Source of the DNA: Closterium sp. Naga37s-1 | Taxonomy: Eukaryota > Streptophyta > Zygnematophyceae > Desmidiales > Closteriaceae | DNA length: 64,000 bases | Direction: 5' to 3' | Assembly (NCBI GenBank): GCA_947471745.1 | Contig: CANJKZ010000262.1 | Coordinates: 1,186,501-1,250,500 of the forward strand | In this document: piece by piece, positions 10,549 through 23,637 of the stretch | Position numbering within the stretch: the first letter of the stretch is position 1 | Layout: every line of letters begins with the position of its first letter | Translations under genes and position numbers: made by a program | Notes under the pieces: generated by a model | Told to the model about the DNA's origin: nothing | Databases searched by the model: none | The model's input: only the letters and a program-made list of their open reading frames with translations

Positions 10549-11096
10549 ATGGCGGCAAGCACCTCTTTCCTGCCTTCGATCGCCTCGCTTTTCCTCCTCA
10601 AATCCACGTCCGCATTACGGATTTCCATCATCTCCGCTTGTAACAGCCCACTCGCACCATGTCCACCTCCCTGCAGCGCCGCCGTCGCTATTTATTCGTC
10701 CGTTCGCGCTGCATCGCACAGGCAGCCGCGCGATCCCCGAGGACTGGATGAGTCGCTAGACGCGGGTCTTGATAAGCTCTCGCAGAAACATGTATCGCTT
10801 CGGACCGGCGATCAAGGGGAGAGGCAGCGCAGCAGAAAGAGTGCGGAGAGGCAGCGTGAGATGGGGAAGGAGAAGGAGAAGGCGGAACGGGACCAGGAGA
10901 AGGAGAACCAGGTAGATAAGACTCAGGTTCCGATTAGCAAGGACAGGAGGCATTTTCGACGAAGGCGGGGGTTCAAATGGAAGAGGCCTATTGGGGAGGA
11001 GAGCACGCCGCGAGACGCAGAGGATGGGGTTAGCAGCAGTGCTGGGAGCAGCAGCAACATCAGCGGTCGCAACAACAGCAGCAGCGGCAGCAGCAG

Positions 11097-11130
<34 letters not shown>

Positions 11131-12923
11131 GGCAGCAGCGGCGGCAGCAGCGGCGGCGGTGAGAGGAGAACAAGGTCGGAATCCAGAGTCTCGTTAAAAG
11201 CAGGTTCGATATCTGAGCGCAGTGATGCAGACCAGAGCTTGAGCGATCGTGGAATGGAGGAGTGGGAGGACCTTCACGGGCCGGTCGGGTTTGAGTTCCG
11301 CGTGGATGCCAGCCGCAGCAGCGGTGCCAGCAGCAGCAGCAGCGGCGGCGGCAGCGGCGGCAACGGGTTGGGTGGAGCGTTGTTGGCGGGTGATGGTGGG
11401 CTGCAGGGAGAGGAGGTGCTGGAGCTGATGCGCATGGGGGAAGGCGGAGGGATGGATGATGTGTGGACCGATGATGAGGCTCGGTCGTGGCCTGATGCAG
11501 GGCGGGCCGACTGGAGCGATGCAGAGAAATGGAGTGATGCGGAGGACTGGAGCGCAGCAGAAGAGTGGAGGGTTAGAGACGCTTGGGGAGATGACGAGAA
11601 GTGGGGCGATGACAAGGGGTTGAATGGGAGAGAGGAATGGGGGGACACGGAGAACTGGAGAGCAGGGGCGGACCGTGAGCGTGAGAGGGCAGTTGAAGCA
11701 AAATCGCAGGGTCAGATTCGCAGCCATGAGCCGGACCTCTCAGGGCTTGCGTTTGCGGAGCAGCAGCAGGCGGGGCTTCCCTATGCTGTGGGGCTGGCGT
11801 CGGTTCAGCAACCACTGGACCTTCTGTGGGCGGACGAGCTCAGCGGGGGGCAGTGGGACGGTGGAGGGGAGATGATGGGGGAGAGCACGGGATTGATGGG
11901 CCTAGAGAGTGTGGGTGAAAGGCAGAGAGAGGAGGGAGGGGATGGGGAGGGGGTTGGGAGGAAGAAGAGAGAGAAGGGAGTGAAGGTTAAAGTTGTCGAC
12001 TTGGGCAGGTTGAAAGAGAAGCTGGAAGGGTTCTGTAAGGAGCAGGGGTTGGAACCAGGCACAATGCCGACACGGGGAATTTTGCGGGCATCCCGGAGAT
12101 CGGATATTGAGAAAGAGATTCAATTTGCAGGGGGAGTGCACGCAGTAGCGCAAAAGCTGAATATGCAAGTGGCAAGGAAGCCGAGAGGGTACTGGGATGA
12201 CCTGGCGAATCTGAAACAAGAGGTGTGAGCGCGGGTTACAGTTTTATTTGTGATTGTGTCGCTTTCAAACGATGCGTTAAGCACTTGGTTGGGGTGGTGA
12301 GTATTTAAGTCCCCTGCATTGGGTTCACAATTGACTTTCTTTCATTCTCTCCTCTCTCTCACCTCCTTTTTCACAACAGGTGCTTCAGTTTCAGATGGAT
12401 CATAACCTGCCGCACAACAAGATGCCGTCACGCATGCTCCTACAGAAGCACGGTCAGTATCTCTGGTAGTGTGTGATGCCATCATCAAGCTTTTCTTCGT
12501 TACGCAAGTTTTATTAAACTGCCTCTTTAACCGTACATTCTTGTCGCGGTTATGCTCCCAGGTAGGGGAGACTTAGCGAGGACTTTTGAGAAGTGGGGAG
12601 GGTTGCATGAGGTGGCGCGGATGTTGGGCCTGCTTCCAAGATTCAAACGGCCTCGAAAACCACGATCAGCCAAAGTAGATGCCTTAGAAAAGCAATCGGA
12701 GGAAGAACTGGAGGCCAAGGCAAATTCCGTGGTTACAAGTGCTTCAAGTGGAGAAGAGGCGGAGCGGACGGCAGTTGACAAGAGAGAGAAAGCGAAAAAA
12801 GATTACCCGGTAAAGGCTGCAGTGCCGAACAAGTCTAAGAAATGGTACTCCATCACAATTGAGGAGACTAGCGATGAAGAGACCGAGGATTTGGATGACA
12901 ACTACATGGAGAAATTCATATGA
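10549..12923 (+). CDS. Probable plastid protein with repeated GG-VA-L modules
   Basis: Three exons: 10549-12222, 12380-12452 and 12562-12923. Introns are 157 bp (phase 0) and 109 bp (phase 1), both GT-AG with pyrimidine tracts; the product is 702 aa. The N-terminus (MAASTSFLPSIASLFLLKS) is Ser/Ala-rich without acids, like a chloroplast transit peptide. The middle is low-complexity: Ser runs, then a Trp/Asp-rich repeat (DWSDAEKW, DAEDW, AEEW) at about 320-375. The conserved part is C-terminal. Two modules resemble MPTRGILR...DIEKEIQFAGGVHAVAQKL and MPSRMLLQ...DLARTFEKWGGLHEVARML, linked by RKPRGYWDDLANL; the exon junctions fall inside them. I recall similar modules in uncharacterised plant plastid proteins but cannot name the family. 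The C-terminus is acidic. Confidence 0.82.
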
Positions 12924-13085
12924 ACTAAATAAATAAATGAATATAGGCCGATGACATGTAATGAGTCTTCATTATTGTTGGACTATATTAGTCCTTCTCA
13001 TCGGAATAATACACTATGATGTCTATACAGCTACGACCTTTATCTGGAATATATTGTGCTGTTACAGCTACTTCTCTGTTAATAG
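12924..13085. terminator. 3' UTR with AATAAA-type polyadenylation signal
   Basis: Directly after the stop codon lies AAATAAATAAAT (about 12927-12938), which contains the canonical AATAAA hexamer twice. The following sequence is AT-rich. This fits the 3' end of the gene that stops at 12923. Confidence 0.5.
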
Positions 13086-13236
13086 ATGTAAAATTTTTAA
13101 ATACAATTTTCAAAATTTAAAGATTATGACAAGACTTGTAAAGGATTATGCAGTAAGGAGTCATCTGCTCCTTATCTCGTGGCAGGTCCACAGACCTGCC
13201 ACCTAGTCGAATCATTTCTAGATCTGAATCTAGAAC
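13086..13236. repeat. Two-copy repeat with three consecutive hairpins, copy 1
   Basis: About 150 bp, nearly identical to 16950-17100. Its right half packs three perfect hairpins: AAGGAG/CTCCTT (13155-13173), GTGGCAGGT/ACCTGCCAC (13179-13202) and TTCTAGAT/ATCTAGAA (13216-13235). The left half is AT-rich. No coding capacity. It may be the terminus of an uncharacterised mobile element. Confidence 0.85.
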
Positions 13237-13548
13237 AGCACACCTAGGGAACTTGTCCACCCTCCTAGACTAACTCGCCCGCCATTGCTGCTACCTCGTA
13301 CATGACGAGAACTTCGTACATGCTGCTTCTACGAATGAAGCGATATCTGCTGGAAGTTTCTGCAATTGCAAGTACAAAAATCGTTTTTTTTATGGCAAAA
13401 TCATAATATACACTGCTGATACATCTACGTGCAACATACTGCGCGGAACATATTGCCGCTGCTTCTACCAGTGGCGATCTTCCTCGATACTGCTGCATAG
13501 GAGGTGTTCGTTTCGGCGGCTGCGGTCGTTGCGACCTCTTGGAGCTGG

Positions 13549-14290
13549 CGATGCTGCTGCAGCGACTATGACTGCTGCTGCTGCCGGGACGGTTGCTGCT
13601 GCTATGAGACGAGCCGCTGCTGCTTACGCTGCGCATGGCGAGACAACGGCTGCTGCTGTTGCGGTTGGAACAAACTCACGGTGGCATGTGGCAAGACCGC
13701 TGCAGTTGCGGGTGTCCTATCGCTACTGCTATCCTGTTATCTGCTGCTGATGCATGATCGCTACTGCTGCTGCGCACGAATCTTGCTGGAGCTGCGAGAT
13801 CGCCGCTGCTGCTGCTGCTGTGCGATCAATGTTGCCGCTGCTGTGCGCTGTTGCTGCTACTGTGCGATTGCTGCTGCTGCTACTTCGCGATCGCTGCTGC
13901 TGTGCGATCGCCGCTGCTGTGCGATCGCTGCTGCTGCTGCTGCTGCCGCGCAATCGCTGCTGCTCCTGCTTCGCGATCGCTGCTGCTGTGCGATCGCTGC
14001 TGCTGTGCGATCGCCACTGCTGTGCGATCGCTGCTGCTGCGGCTGCCGCGCGATCGCTGTTCCTGTGCGGTCGCTTCTGCTGCTGCGCGATCGCTTCTGC
14101 TACGGCTGCCCGATCGCCGCTGCTACTTCGCGTTCGCTGCAGCTACTCCGTGATTGCTGCTGCTGGGCACGATCTGCGCTGCTGGCGCGCGATCGCCTTT
14201 GCTGGCCTGCGATCGCCATTGCTGGTGCACGATCGCCGCTGCTAGCGTGCGGTCGCTGCTGCTGCCTCAATAGCGCATCTGCTGTGGCGT
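13549..14290. repeat. Minisatellite of GCTGCTG and GCGATCGC units
   Basis: About 25-30 degenerate units of roughly 15-27 bp combine (GCT)n with the palindrome GCGATCGC or a one-base variant. All frames on both strands stay open because of the repeat (Cys/Ala/Leu-rich), so the long reading frames here are not called as genes. Confidence 0.88.
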
Positions 14291-16949
<2,659 letters not shown>

Positions 16950-17100
16950 ATGTAAAAATTTTAAATACAATTTTCAAAATTTAAAGATTATGACAAGACT
17001 TGTAAAGGATTATGCAGTAAGGAGTCATCTGCTCCTTATCTCGTGGCAGGTCCACAGACCTGCCACCTAGTCGAATCATTTCTAGATCTGAATCTAGAAC
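16950..17100. repeat. Two-copy repeat with three consecutive hairpins, copy 2
   Basis: Second copy of the repeat at 13086-13236, same orientation, with all three hairpins conserved. It is bracketed by a direct repeat of about 43 bp: ACGACTGCTCTGCAGACTCC and what follows occurs just left (about 16909-16950) and again at about 17256-17298. The inserted or duplicated segment is therefore about 350 bp. Confidence 0.85.
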
Positions 17101-17571
17101 CCACCCTCCCGCCCTTACGCTAGTTAGTAGCCTCGTTAGCCTCGTATCTATACCAGTGGTAGTTATTTTCGTCTCGTTATATCCTCATTATCTTTGTAAT
17201 TTGCAATCTAGTCTGCTGTATGATAGAGATCTGAAATATGACGACTGCTCTCTGACGACTGCTCTGCAGACTCCTTGGAGAGTCTTGTCTTAATTGGATG
17301 TTTCTAACAAGTTGATCCCATGGCACGTCCTTCCCTTCGCCACCTCCAACGGTTCAATTTTGTATAGGCCAGGTTTCCATAGCATGCCCATTTTTGTTTC
17401 TCACAATCATTTCCGCGGATCTTAGAGGGAGCAATTAGACAGCTATTTTGACGTAGCGTTTGCTCCATCTAACGCATCGGTGTCCGCAGCGTTTAGTACT
17501 CCTAGTTTCACGAGAGTTCGCGTATTTTCCGTAGGTACTTCATATTTCATAACTCCGCAATTAATCGTTTC
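17101..17571. promoter_or_regulatory. Probable promoter and 5' UTR of the FLX-WW-RRM gene
   Basis: It contains the right copy of the direct repeat noted above (about 17256-17298), then about 270 bp of unique sequence before the ATG at 17572. No core element can be assigned with confidence. Confidence 0.35.
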
Positions 17572-20500
17572 ATGGCGGGTCGAGGAAGACAAATGGCTGT
17601 CGTCGGGGGAAGGGGAACCCCGCCAGCCCCCCCGCCGCATCTCATCCGCCCGCCACTCCCCCCTGGGCCTGCGCTTATTCCCGGCGGGCCTCAGGGGCAA
17701 GTGCTTATCCGCCATCCCCAACCGCCTCCCCCGACGATGTTGCTCCCCGTGGGCGCGGGGAGCATCGAGGCGAAATTCGCGGCGCAGCACGGGGAGATTC
17801 AGCAGCTGCTGACGGAGAATCAACGGCTGGCGGCGACACACGTGGCGCTTCGGCAAGAGCTGGCGGCGGCGCAGGGCGAGATCCAACGGACGAAAGCGAC
17901 GCTGGCGGCGGTGCAGATGGAGAAGGATCAGGCGGTGCGGGGAATCATGGAGCACAAGGCCAAACTCGAGGCAGACTTAAGAGCCGTCGGTGAGTGAACC
18001 TAAGAGATTAAATACATTTAGGCGCGCGTCTTGGGGTTTTTAATATTTAGTTTGTACTGTTTCTCCCCGTGTTCGATTGTTTCCACGAACCATTATCCCG
18101 TATTTTTTCCAACAAGTCCAGGTTTTGTGAGGTTGAGGGGAGGCACCCTGAAGGGATGAGTCGCTCCGCCTTTAAAAGGACATGTTTTCTTAAGAACGTC
18201 TTCGTCCTTTCTGTTGTCCCGCTGTTCTCGCAGAGCCTCTGCGCGGGGAGCTGCATCGTGCGCGCATGGAGCTGCAGGCGCTACAGGCGCGCGGGGGGGA
18301 GGCGGAGGCGGGGCGCGCGGAGATGCAGCGGCAGATGAGCGCGATGGGGGGCGACATGCAGCGCATGCGGAGCGACCTGGAGGGCATGCGGCAGGAGTTG
18401 ATGCAGGCCAGGTGCGGGGATGGGGGAGGGGAAGGGGAGCGGCGAGAGGGGGGGAAATGGGAAAGGGGCATGGGGAAGGGGGATATGGGATGCGGAGGGA
18501 ATGGGGGGAGAGGCGAGGTGAGGGGTGGAAGAGGGAGGGAGTAGAAAGGATGAAAAGTGAGGCTGTAAGGAGCGCGTACGCGGTCTAGAGACCACGGTTG
18601 GAGGGTTCTCCCAACTTTTCCGGTGGGTCTTGCTTCAGGTTTGGTTGGGGGAAGCAGCAAGGTTACCTTTAGCAGGTGAGAAGGTTTTTGAGTCGACTCA
18701 AAAGCTTCCGAACCTTCCCAGTGGTCTTACTACGGGTTTGGTAGGGGAGCAACAGCGGGGTTTCCTGTAGCTGGTGCGAACGTGGAGGCACTGCGGGACG
18801 TGGTTAGCCAACGTGGTTGAGGGTTTTGCGGTCTGACATGCGTTGTTTCACAAACCCCCTCTCACCCTCCATTCCCCACACCTCTCACCCTTCCACTGCG
18901 TGTGTTGCTGCGACAACGACCGTCGGTGGTGCTGCTGCTGGTGGTGGCGGTGGCGGTGGTGGTGGTGCTGCCGCTGCTGCGGTTGCTGCTACTGGTGCGG
19001 GCGAGCAGGGATGCGGCGGAGCGAGAGAGGCGGGCGGCCATGGAGGCAGCAGAGCAGCGTGAGAAGGCGGAGAGGACCCTCGAGGCCACTGCACGGGAGG
19101 TAGACAGGCTCAGGGGCGTGGTGGGGCAACAGCAGCAGCAGCACCAGCAGCATGGTGAGTGTTTCTTTGATGCGTTCTTGCCTTTCCCAGGGATGGACGC
19201 ATCGTTGCTCTGATTTCAAATAAGCCTGGTCTATCTACCCGGCCCACTCAACACAGCGCATTGCGGACTGCTTGCTGTGCGGTGCTGCCATGTGCTCGCT
19301 AGCCACCCATTCCGCCACTAACGGCGTTCAGCGAGCACAGAGAACAGCACAGCAAGCAGTCCGCAACCAGCAGGATCGCCGTCAGTAGCGAGCACAATCC
19401 AGCCTTCAGTTGCACCTTTGCTGCCGGCCTCCCTGCACTAGCTGTGGCGATCCTAGATCCTGCTGCTTGCTTCTCTCTCCTCGTAATAATGCCACACCAT
19501 TCTATCAGTGTCAGATTTTTTTCTTTACACGAACCTTCCTTTCTACGAACCATCTGTTCTCACCACCAACCTTTTTTTTCGCAGCAATGTATGGCGGGCA
19601 ACAGCCGTTTATGGGGATTGCAGCCACGCAGCAGCCCCCATGGGCGCAGCAGGTGGCGCTGCAACAGCAGCAGCAGGGAGTGTCGCCGCAGCAGCAGGGA
19701 GTGCCGCAGCAGCAGGCTGGGCAGCAGCTGGGGATGCAGGCGCTTGGGCACGCAGGGCAGCAGAACGGCATTGTGGGCGGCCCTGCAAAGGCGACAGCAG
19801 CGCAGCTGGGGGCAGATGCGGCAGCTGGTGCCGCAGCAGGAGCAGCAGCAGCACCAGCCACAGCAGCTGCCGGTGGCTCTGCGGACGCTGCTGCTGCTGC
19901 TGCTGCTGCTGCTGCGGGTGCGGGTGCTGATGGGGTTGCTGCCACTGATGCGGGTGCAGGAGGAGACGACCCAGTGGCGGAGTGTGGGTGGACGGAGCAT
20001 GCAGCACCGGACGGGCGGCCGTTCTACTACCACGCGGCCAGCAACACATCTGTGTGGGAGAAACCCCCCGAGCTCGCCCAGGCCGAGGCTAAGAAGGCCG
20101 ACGCTGAGAAAGCAGCGGCTGCTGCCACCGCTGGTGGTGCTGCTGCTGGTGCTGCTGGTGGTGGTGGTGGTGGTGCCAGTGCTGCCAATGGGAGTGTTGC
20201 GGGTGTTGCTGATGCTGCAGGGGAGAAGCAGCAGGATGGTCCGGACAAGCAGCAGCATCAGCAGCAACAGCAGCAGGAAAGCAGTGGAGGTGAGTTGGGG
20301 CTGTGAAGCAGGGAGGTCTGCTGTGGGCGCCAGAGCAGCTGTGGGTGAGACACTCGCCCACTCGTCAATTTTTTGCCTGCTTCCTCCCCTCTCCTCTGTT
20401 CCCTGCTGCGAGCGCCAGCTGGTGGAGCTCTTGAGTCAACTCAAGTGTCGCCCCTCCCCTGCGCACTTCCCTTGGAATATACGCGTTTAGCGTATTTTTG

Positions 20501-23193
20501 CGTTTCGTATATACGCTGGCGTGTATACGCCATACGCTTAAGGGTCAGATTGGGCATACGCTTTTCCGGGCAAGGGAAAAACTTTCCTGGGCAGGGTGAA
20601 AAAAACGCCGTGCTCAACATCCGGGAAGGTAGGTACTCCCTACCCTATTCTCACCAAGACTTCCCTAGCATTTTACTGAGTCTGAACGGTGGGTGGGGTG
20701 GGAGGTGGAGTAGATCGCTAGAAGGAGAAGTAGGTATCGGAAGGAACTCTGTTGGGCGGGAATGTAAACTAGAAATGACGAGTGGAGTTGGGCTGGCTGG
20801 CTGGTAAGTAGCGTGAGTGTGAGGTGGTTGGGGGAACATTTTTGACGGGTTGGAGTTTGTAGATAGGATGGGTTTCAATGCGGTGCAAATAGAAAGTTCA
20901 AATTGGACCTATCAGAATACTTCAAAGGCACATTCCCGCTTCCCTAGACCACCGAATTGCATTTCGACTTCGGCGAAATGCTCACCAGGAGAATCCGTAT
21001 CTTTTCATATACTCAAAAAACAACTGAGTGCGTATAGCGTTTTGGGTATATACGCAAGCGCATAAACGCTATACGCTTTAGGGTCTGAGCGTATATTCCA
21101 ACATAGATGGGGGAAACTGATGGGGGAAATCGATGGGGGAAGCTGATGGGGGAAACTGATGGGGGAAACTGATGGGGGGAACTGATGGGGGAAACTGATG
21201 GGGGAAACTGATGGGGGAAACTGAAACTGATGGGGGAAACTGAAACTGATGGGGGAAACTGATGGGGGAAACAGAAACTGATGGGGGAAATTGATGGGGG
21301 AAACTGATGAGGGGAACTGATGGGGGAAACTGATGGGGGAAACTGATGGGGGAAGCTGATGGGGGAAACTGATGGGGGAAACTGATGGGGGAAACTGATG
21401 GGGGAAACTGATGGGGGAAACTGATGGGGGAAACTGAAACTGATGGGGGAAACTGATGGGGGAAACTGAGTGCGTATAGCTTATAGCGTTTTGGGTATAT
21501 ACGCAAGCGTATAAACGCTATACGCTTTTTAGGGCCTGAGCGTATATTCCAAACATAGCCTTGCCCGCCCCTTGCTCCCTTCCCCCCCTCCCCCCACCCC
21601 TCCCCCACCCCCGCCTGTGTGCATGGCAGTGACCCCCCTGGCGGTGTACTGGCTACCCGAGGACTACAGCGAGCGCCAGCTTGTGGAGCTGTTAAGTCGA
21701 CTCAGGAGTCTCTGAGTGTGCCTGTGCGCCCCTTTCCTGTGTGCATGTGTGGCAGTGACCCCCCTGGCGGTGTACGGGCTACCCGAGGACTACAGCGAGC
21801 GCCAGCTGGTGGAGCTGTTCCGCACGTACGGCACCGTGGTGGCCGTGCAGGTGGCTCGCGAGGGCAACCGGGGGCTGGGCTACGGTGAGTGGCGAACTGG
21901 GCAGCAGCAGTCGGGGCGAGGGTAGTGGAACATGGCGCGTGCCATGGAGTGTGCATGCATGGCAGCTGGTGGAGCGAGGGTAGTGGTGGCCGTGCAGGTG
22001 GCGCGCGACCCCCTGAAATGGTTGGGCTACGTGGTTGGGCTACGGTGAGTGGCGCTGCATCTGGGCAATAAGGGGACAAGGGGCATGGCATGGGGGCTGA
22101 TGCAGATTCATTGTAACCAGGATTTTTTTTTGGAAAGACAACTTTCGCCAGTTTACGGCGAATGGACCAAGTGTGGATCGAAGAAGCACACCAGCTATCA
22201 ATCTTGCTAAGCCAACCGTTTGTTCTGCCACGTCACCCCGCCCTCACTGTCTCCCAACCAGGCTACGTCCACTTGGACTCGCCCACATCAGCGGACATTG
22301 CCACGTCAGCGTTGAACGAGCATCAACTGGGCAACCGGCGGTTGAGAGTAGAGCGATACACCGCCCCTGCCGCCGCCGCACAGCCCAAGCCAGTCCAAGC
22401 CAGCCCTGCTCCTGTCTCCACTGCTGCCGCTGCTGGTAGTGCTTCTGCTTCCCCTGCTCCTGCTGCGGCTGGTGGCGCCGGCGCCACCGCCGCTGCTGGT
22501 AATGCAGCTGTTGGTGCTGGTCCAGGGATGGGCGGTGTGCCAGGGCAGTATCCCGTTGCTGCCTACAACCTGAACCCACAGTCTCAGATGCAGCCGCAAC
22601 TGCAGGCACAGCCCCAGGCCCAGCAGTACCAGCCACAGTTCCTTCAACAGCAGCAGCAGCAGCAGCAGCAGTCGCAGCAACAGCAGCAGTACCCGCAGCA
22701 GCAGCAGCAGCCCCAGTTCTACCCTCCTCAGCAGCAGTACTTGCAACAGCAGCACCAGCCGCCGCCCCAGCAGCAGCAGTATCCTCAGCAGCAGCAGCAG
22801 CAACAGCAGCAAGGAGGGTTTCCCCAGCAGCAGCGCATGCCGCCGCCCGGCCAGCCCTCTGTGGACGGCCGCTTCGACCCGCAGCGACCCATCATCCGCT
22901 TCCCGCCGCCCGTTAACCCTGGCTTGGCCGGGCCTGGGGGAATGGGTGGGCCTGGTGGGATGGGTGTCCCAGGGGGGATGTCTGGGCCCGGAGCAATGGG
23001 TGGGCCTGGGGGGATGGGTGGGCAGGGCGGTGGTCCTGGCGTGCTTGCTCCAAATCCTGGAGCTGCTGCCGCTGCTGGTCCTACCATTGGTGGTGGTGGG
23101 GGTCCAGGTGGTGCTGGTGGAGGGGGGGTAGGGCCGGTGAGGCGAAACGACTTTGGGCCTGGGGGAGGGTATGCAGGCTATCGACCGTATTGA
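17572..23193 (+). CDS. FLX-like coiled coil + WW domain + RRM protein
   Basis: Six exons join in one frame: 17572-17989, 18234-18411, 19009-19154, 19585-20289, 21756-21884 and 22262-23193. All introns are GT-AG, and every phase matches; the product is 835 aa. Residues 1-60 begin MAGRGRQ and are Pro-rich. About 64-247 form a long coiled coil with ENQRLAATHVALRQELAAAQ, the signature of plant FLX/FLX-like proteins. A Q/A-rich spacer leads to a WW domain (about 381-415: CGWTEH, PDG, FYYH, VWEKPPEL), very like that of FCA. A single RRM follows (about 485-560) with RNP2-like LAVYGL and RNP1-like GLGYGYVHL, split by the last intron. The tail is polyQ and GPGGM-rich, prion-like. Known roles: FLX proteins act in FLC activation, and FCA in RNA 3'-end control. 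The fusion role is unknown. Two adjacent genes remain possible, as exon 4 carries an early ATG. Confidence 0.82.
18690..18707. repeat. Palindrome around GAGTCGACTC in intron 2
   Basis: Self-complementary sequence TTTTGAGTCGACTCAAAA within intron 2. Related GAGTCAACTC and AAGTCGACTC sequences follow the degenerate exon copies in intron 4 (about 20432 and 21690). Confidence 0.55.
19261..19366. repeat. Long intronic hairpin, 20-bp perfect outer stem
   Basis: Lies in intron 3. The arms 19261-19280 and 19347-19366 are exact reverse complements (20 of 20). A second perfect 10-bp stem (TGTGCTCGCT at 19291-19300, AGCGAGCACA at 19330-19339) sits inside, after asymmetric loops of 10 and 7 bases. Total foldback is about 106 nt with a 29-nt apical loop. 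It could be a MITE remnant or a small-RNA precursor. Confidence 0.85.
21030..21076. repeat. Hairpin flanking the intron-4 minisatellite
   Basis: The arms GCGTATAGCGTTT (21030-21042) and AAACGCTATACGC (21064-21076) are perfect 13-bp complements. A close copy lies at about 21472-21527, on the other side of the minisatellite. A diverged copy is at about 20478-20560. Confidence 0.85.
21104..21471. repeat. Minisatellite GATGGGGGAAACT in intron 4
   Basis: About 25 copies of a 13-bp unit (GATGGGGGAAACT), a few with an extra GAAACT. It sits in intron 4 of the FLX-WW-RRM gene between two copies of a GCGTATA-type hairpin. The regular open frame on the minus strand is a by-product of the repeat. Confidence 0.93.
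21627..21715 (+). pseudogene. Degenerate duplicate of the first RRM exon
   Basis: The segment after GCATGGCAG repeats the start of the real exon 5 (21756-21884): VTPLAVYWLPEDYSERQLVEL. It then diverges into AAGTCGACTCAGG and a TGA. It has its own AG acceptor but no proper continuation, and using it would truncate the protein. A third, shorter copy (GAGCGCCAGCTGGTGGAGCT) lies at about 20408-20427. These are decoy or relic exons inside intron 4. Confidence 0.8.
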
Positions 23194-23280
23194 GTTTGCG
23201 TTAACACGACACAATGCCTTTGTTGTGGTGCTTTGCGTAAGTATGTGACATCCTGTTGCCTCTACCTGGATGGTTGAACT

Positions 23281-23637
23281 TGCTAGAAAGGCACAGTGCC
23301 GTTGTAGCGGAAGCCTTGATTATAGAAGAGAATAGCAAGAGAACCTTGCAACTGAATGGATTCAGAATAATGGAATTGATTGATTATGAAACCACAGCAG
23401 GGAATTTTTGCTATCAGCTACCCTGCCCATACCCATCCATCCACACCAATAATTGTGCCACCAATAATGGCAACTCCAATAAAGGAGTACCAATAATTCT
23501 ACCCCCAGACCTCTAGACTCCAATAATTCCAGCCCTACAATAATTGTACAATTATTGTAGGCCCTGAAGTCTTATAAGGAGGACTACAGTAAAATCTAAC
23601 AGCATCAATGTTTCGTTATATGTTATATTTCTCAACA
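23281..23637 (-). repeat. 3' LTR of Copia 23281-37413
   Basis: 357 bp, TGCTAGAAAG at left and CTCAACA at right on the plus strand. It contains a perfect 28-bp palindrome at 23534-23561 centred on TTGTACAA, and degenerate CCAATAATT repeats. Confidence 0.93.

Noticed and set aside
13150..13236. Triple hairpin as a hammerhead ribozyme or retrozyme
   Set aside because: The conserved CTGATGA and GAAA core motifs are absent.
13549..14290. GCGATCGC repeats as a sign of cyanobacterial DNA
   Set aside because: Flanking sequence is clearly nuclear with spliced plant genes; the motif is part of a satellite.
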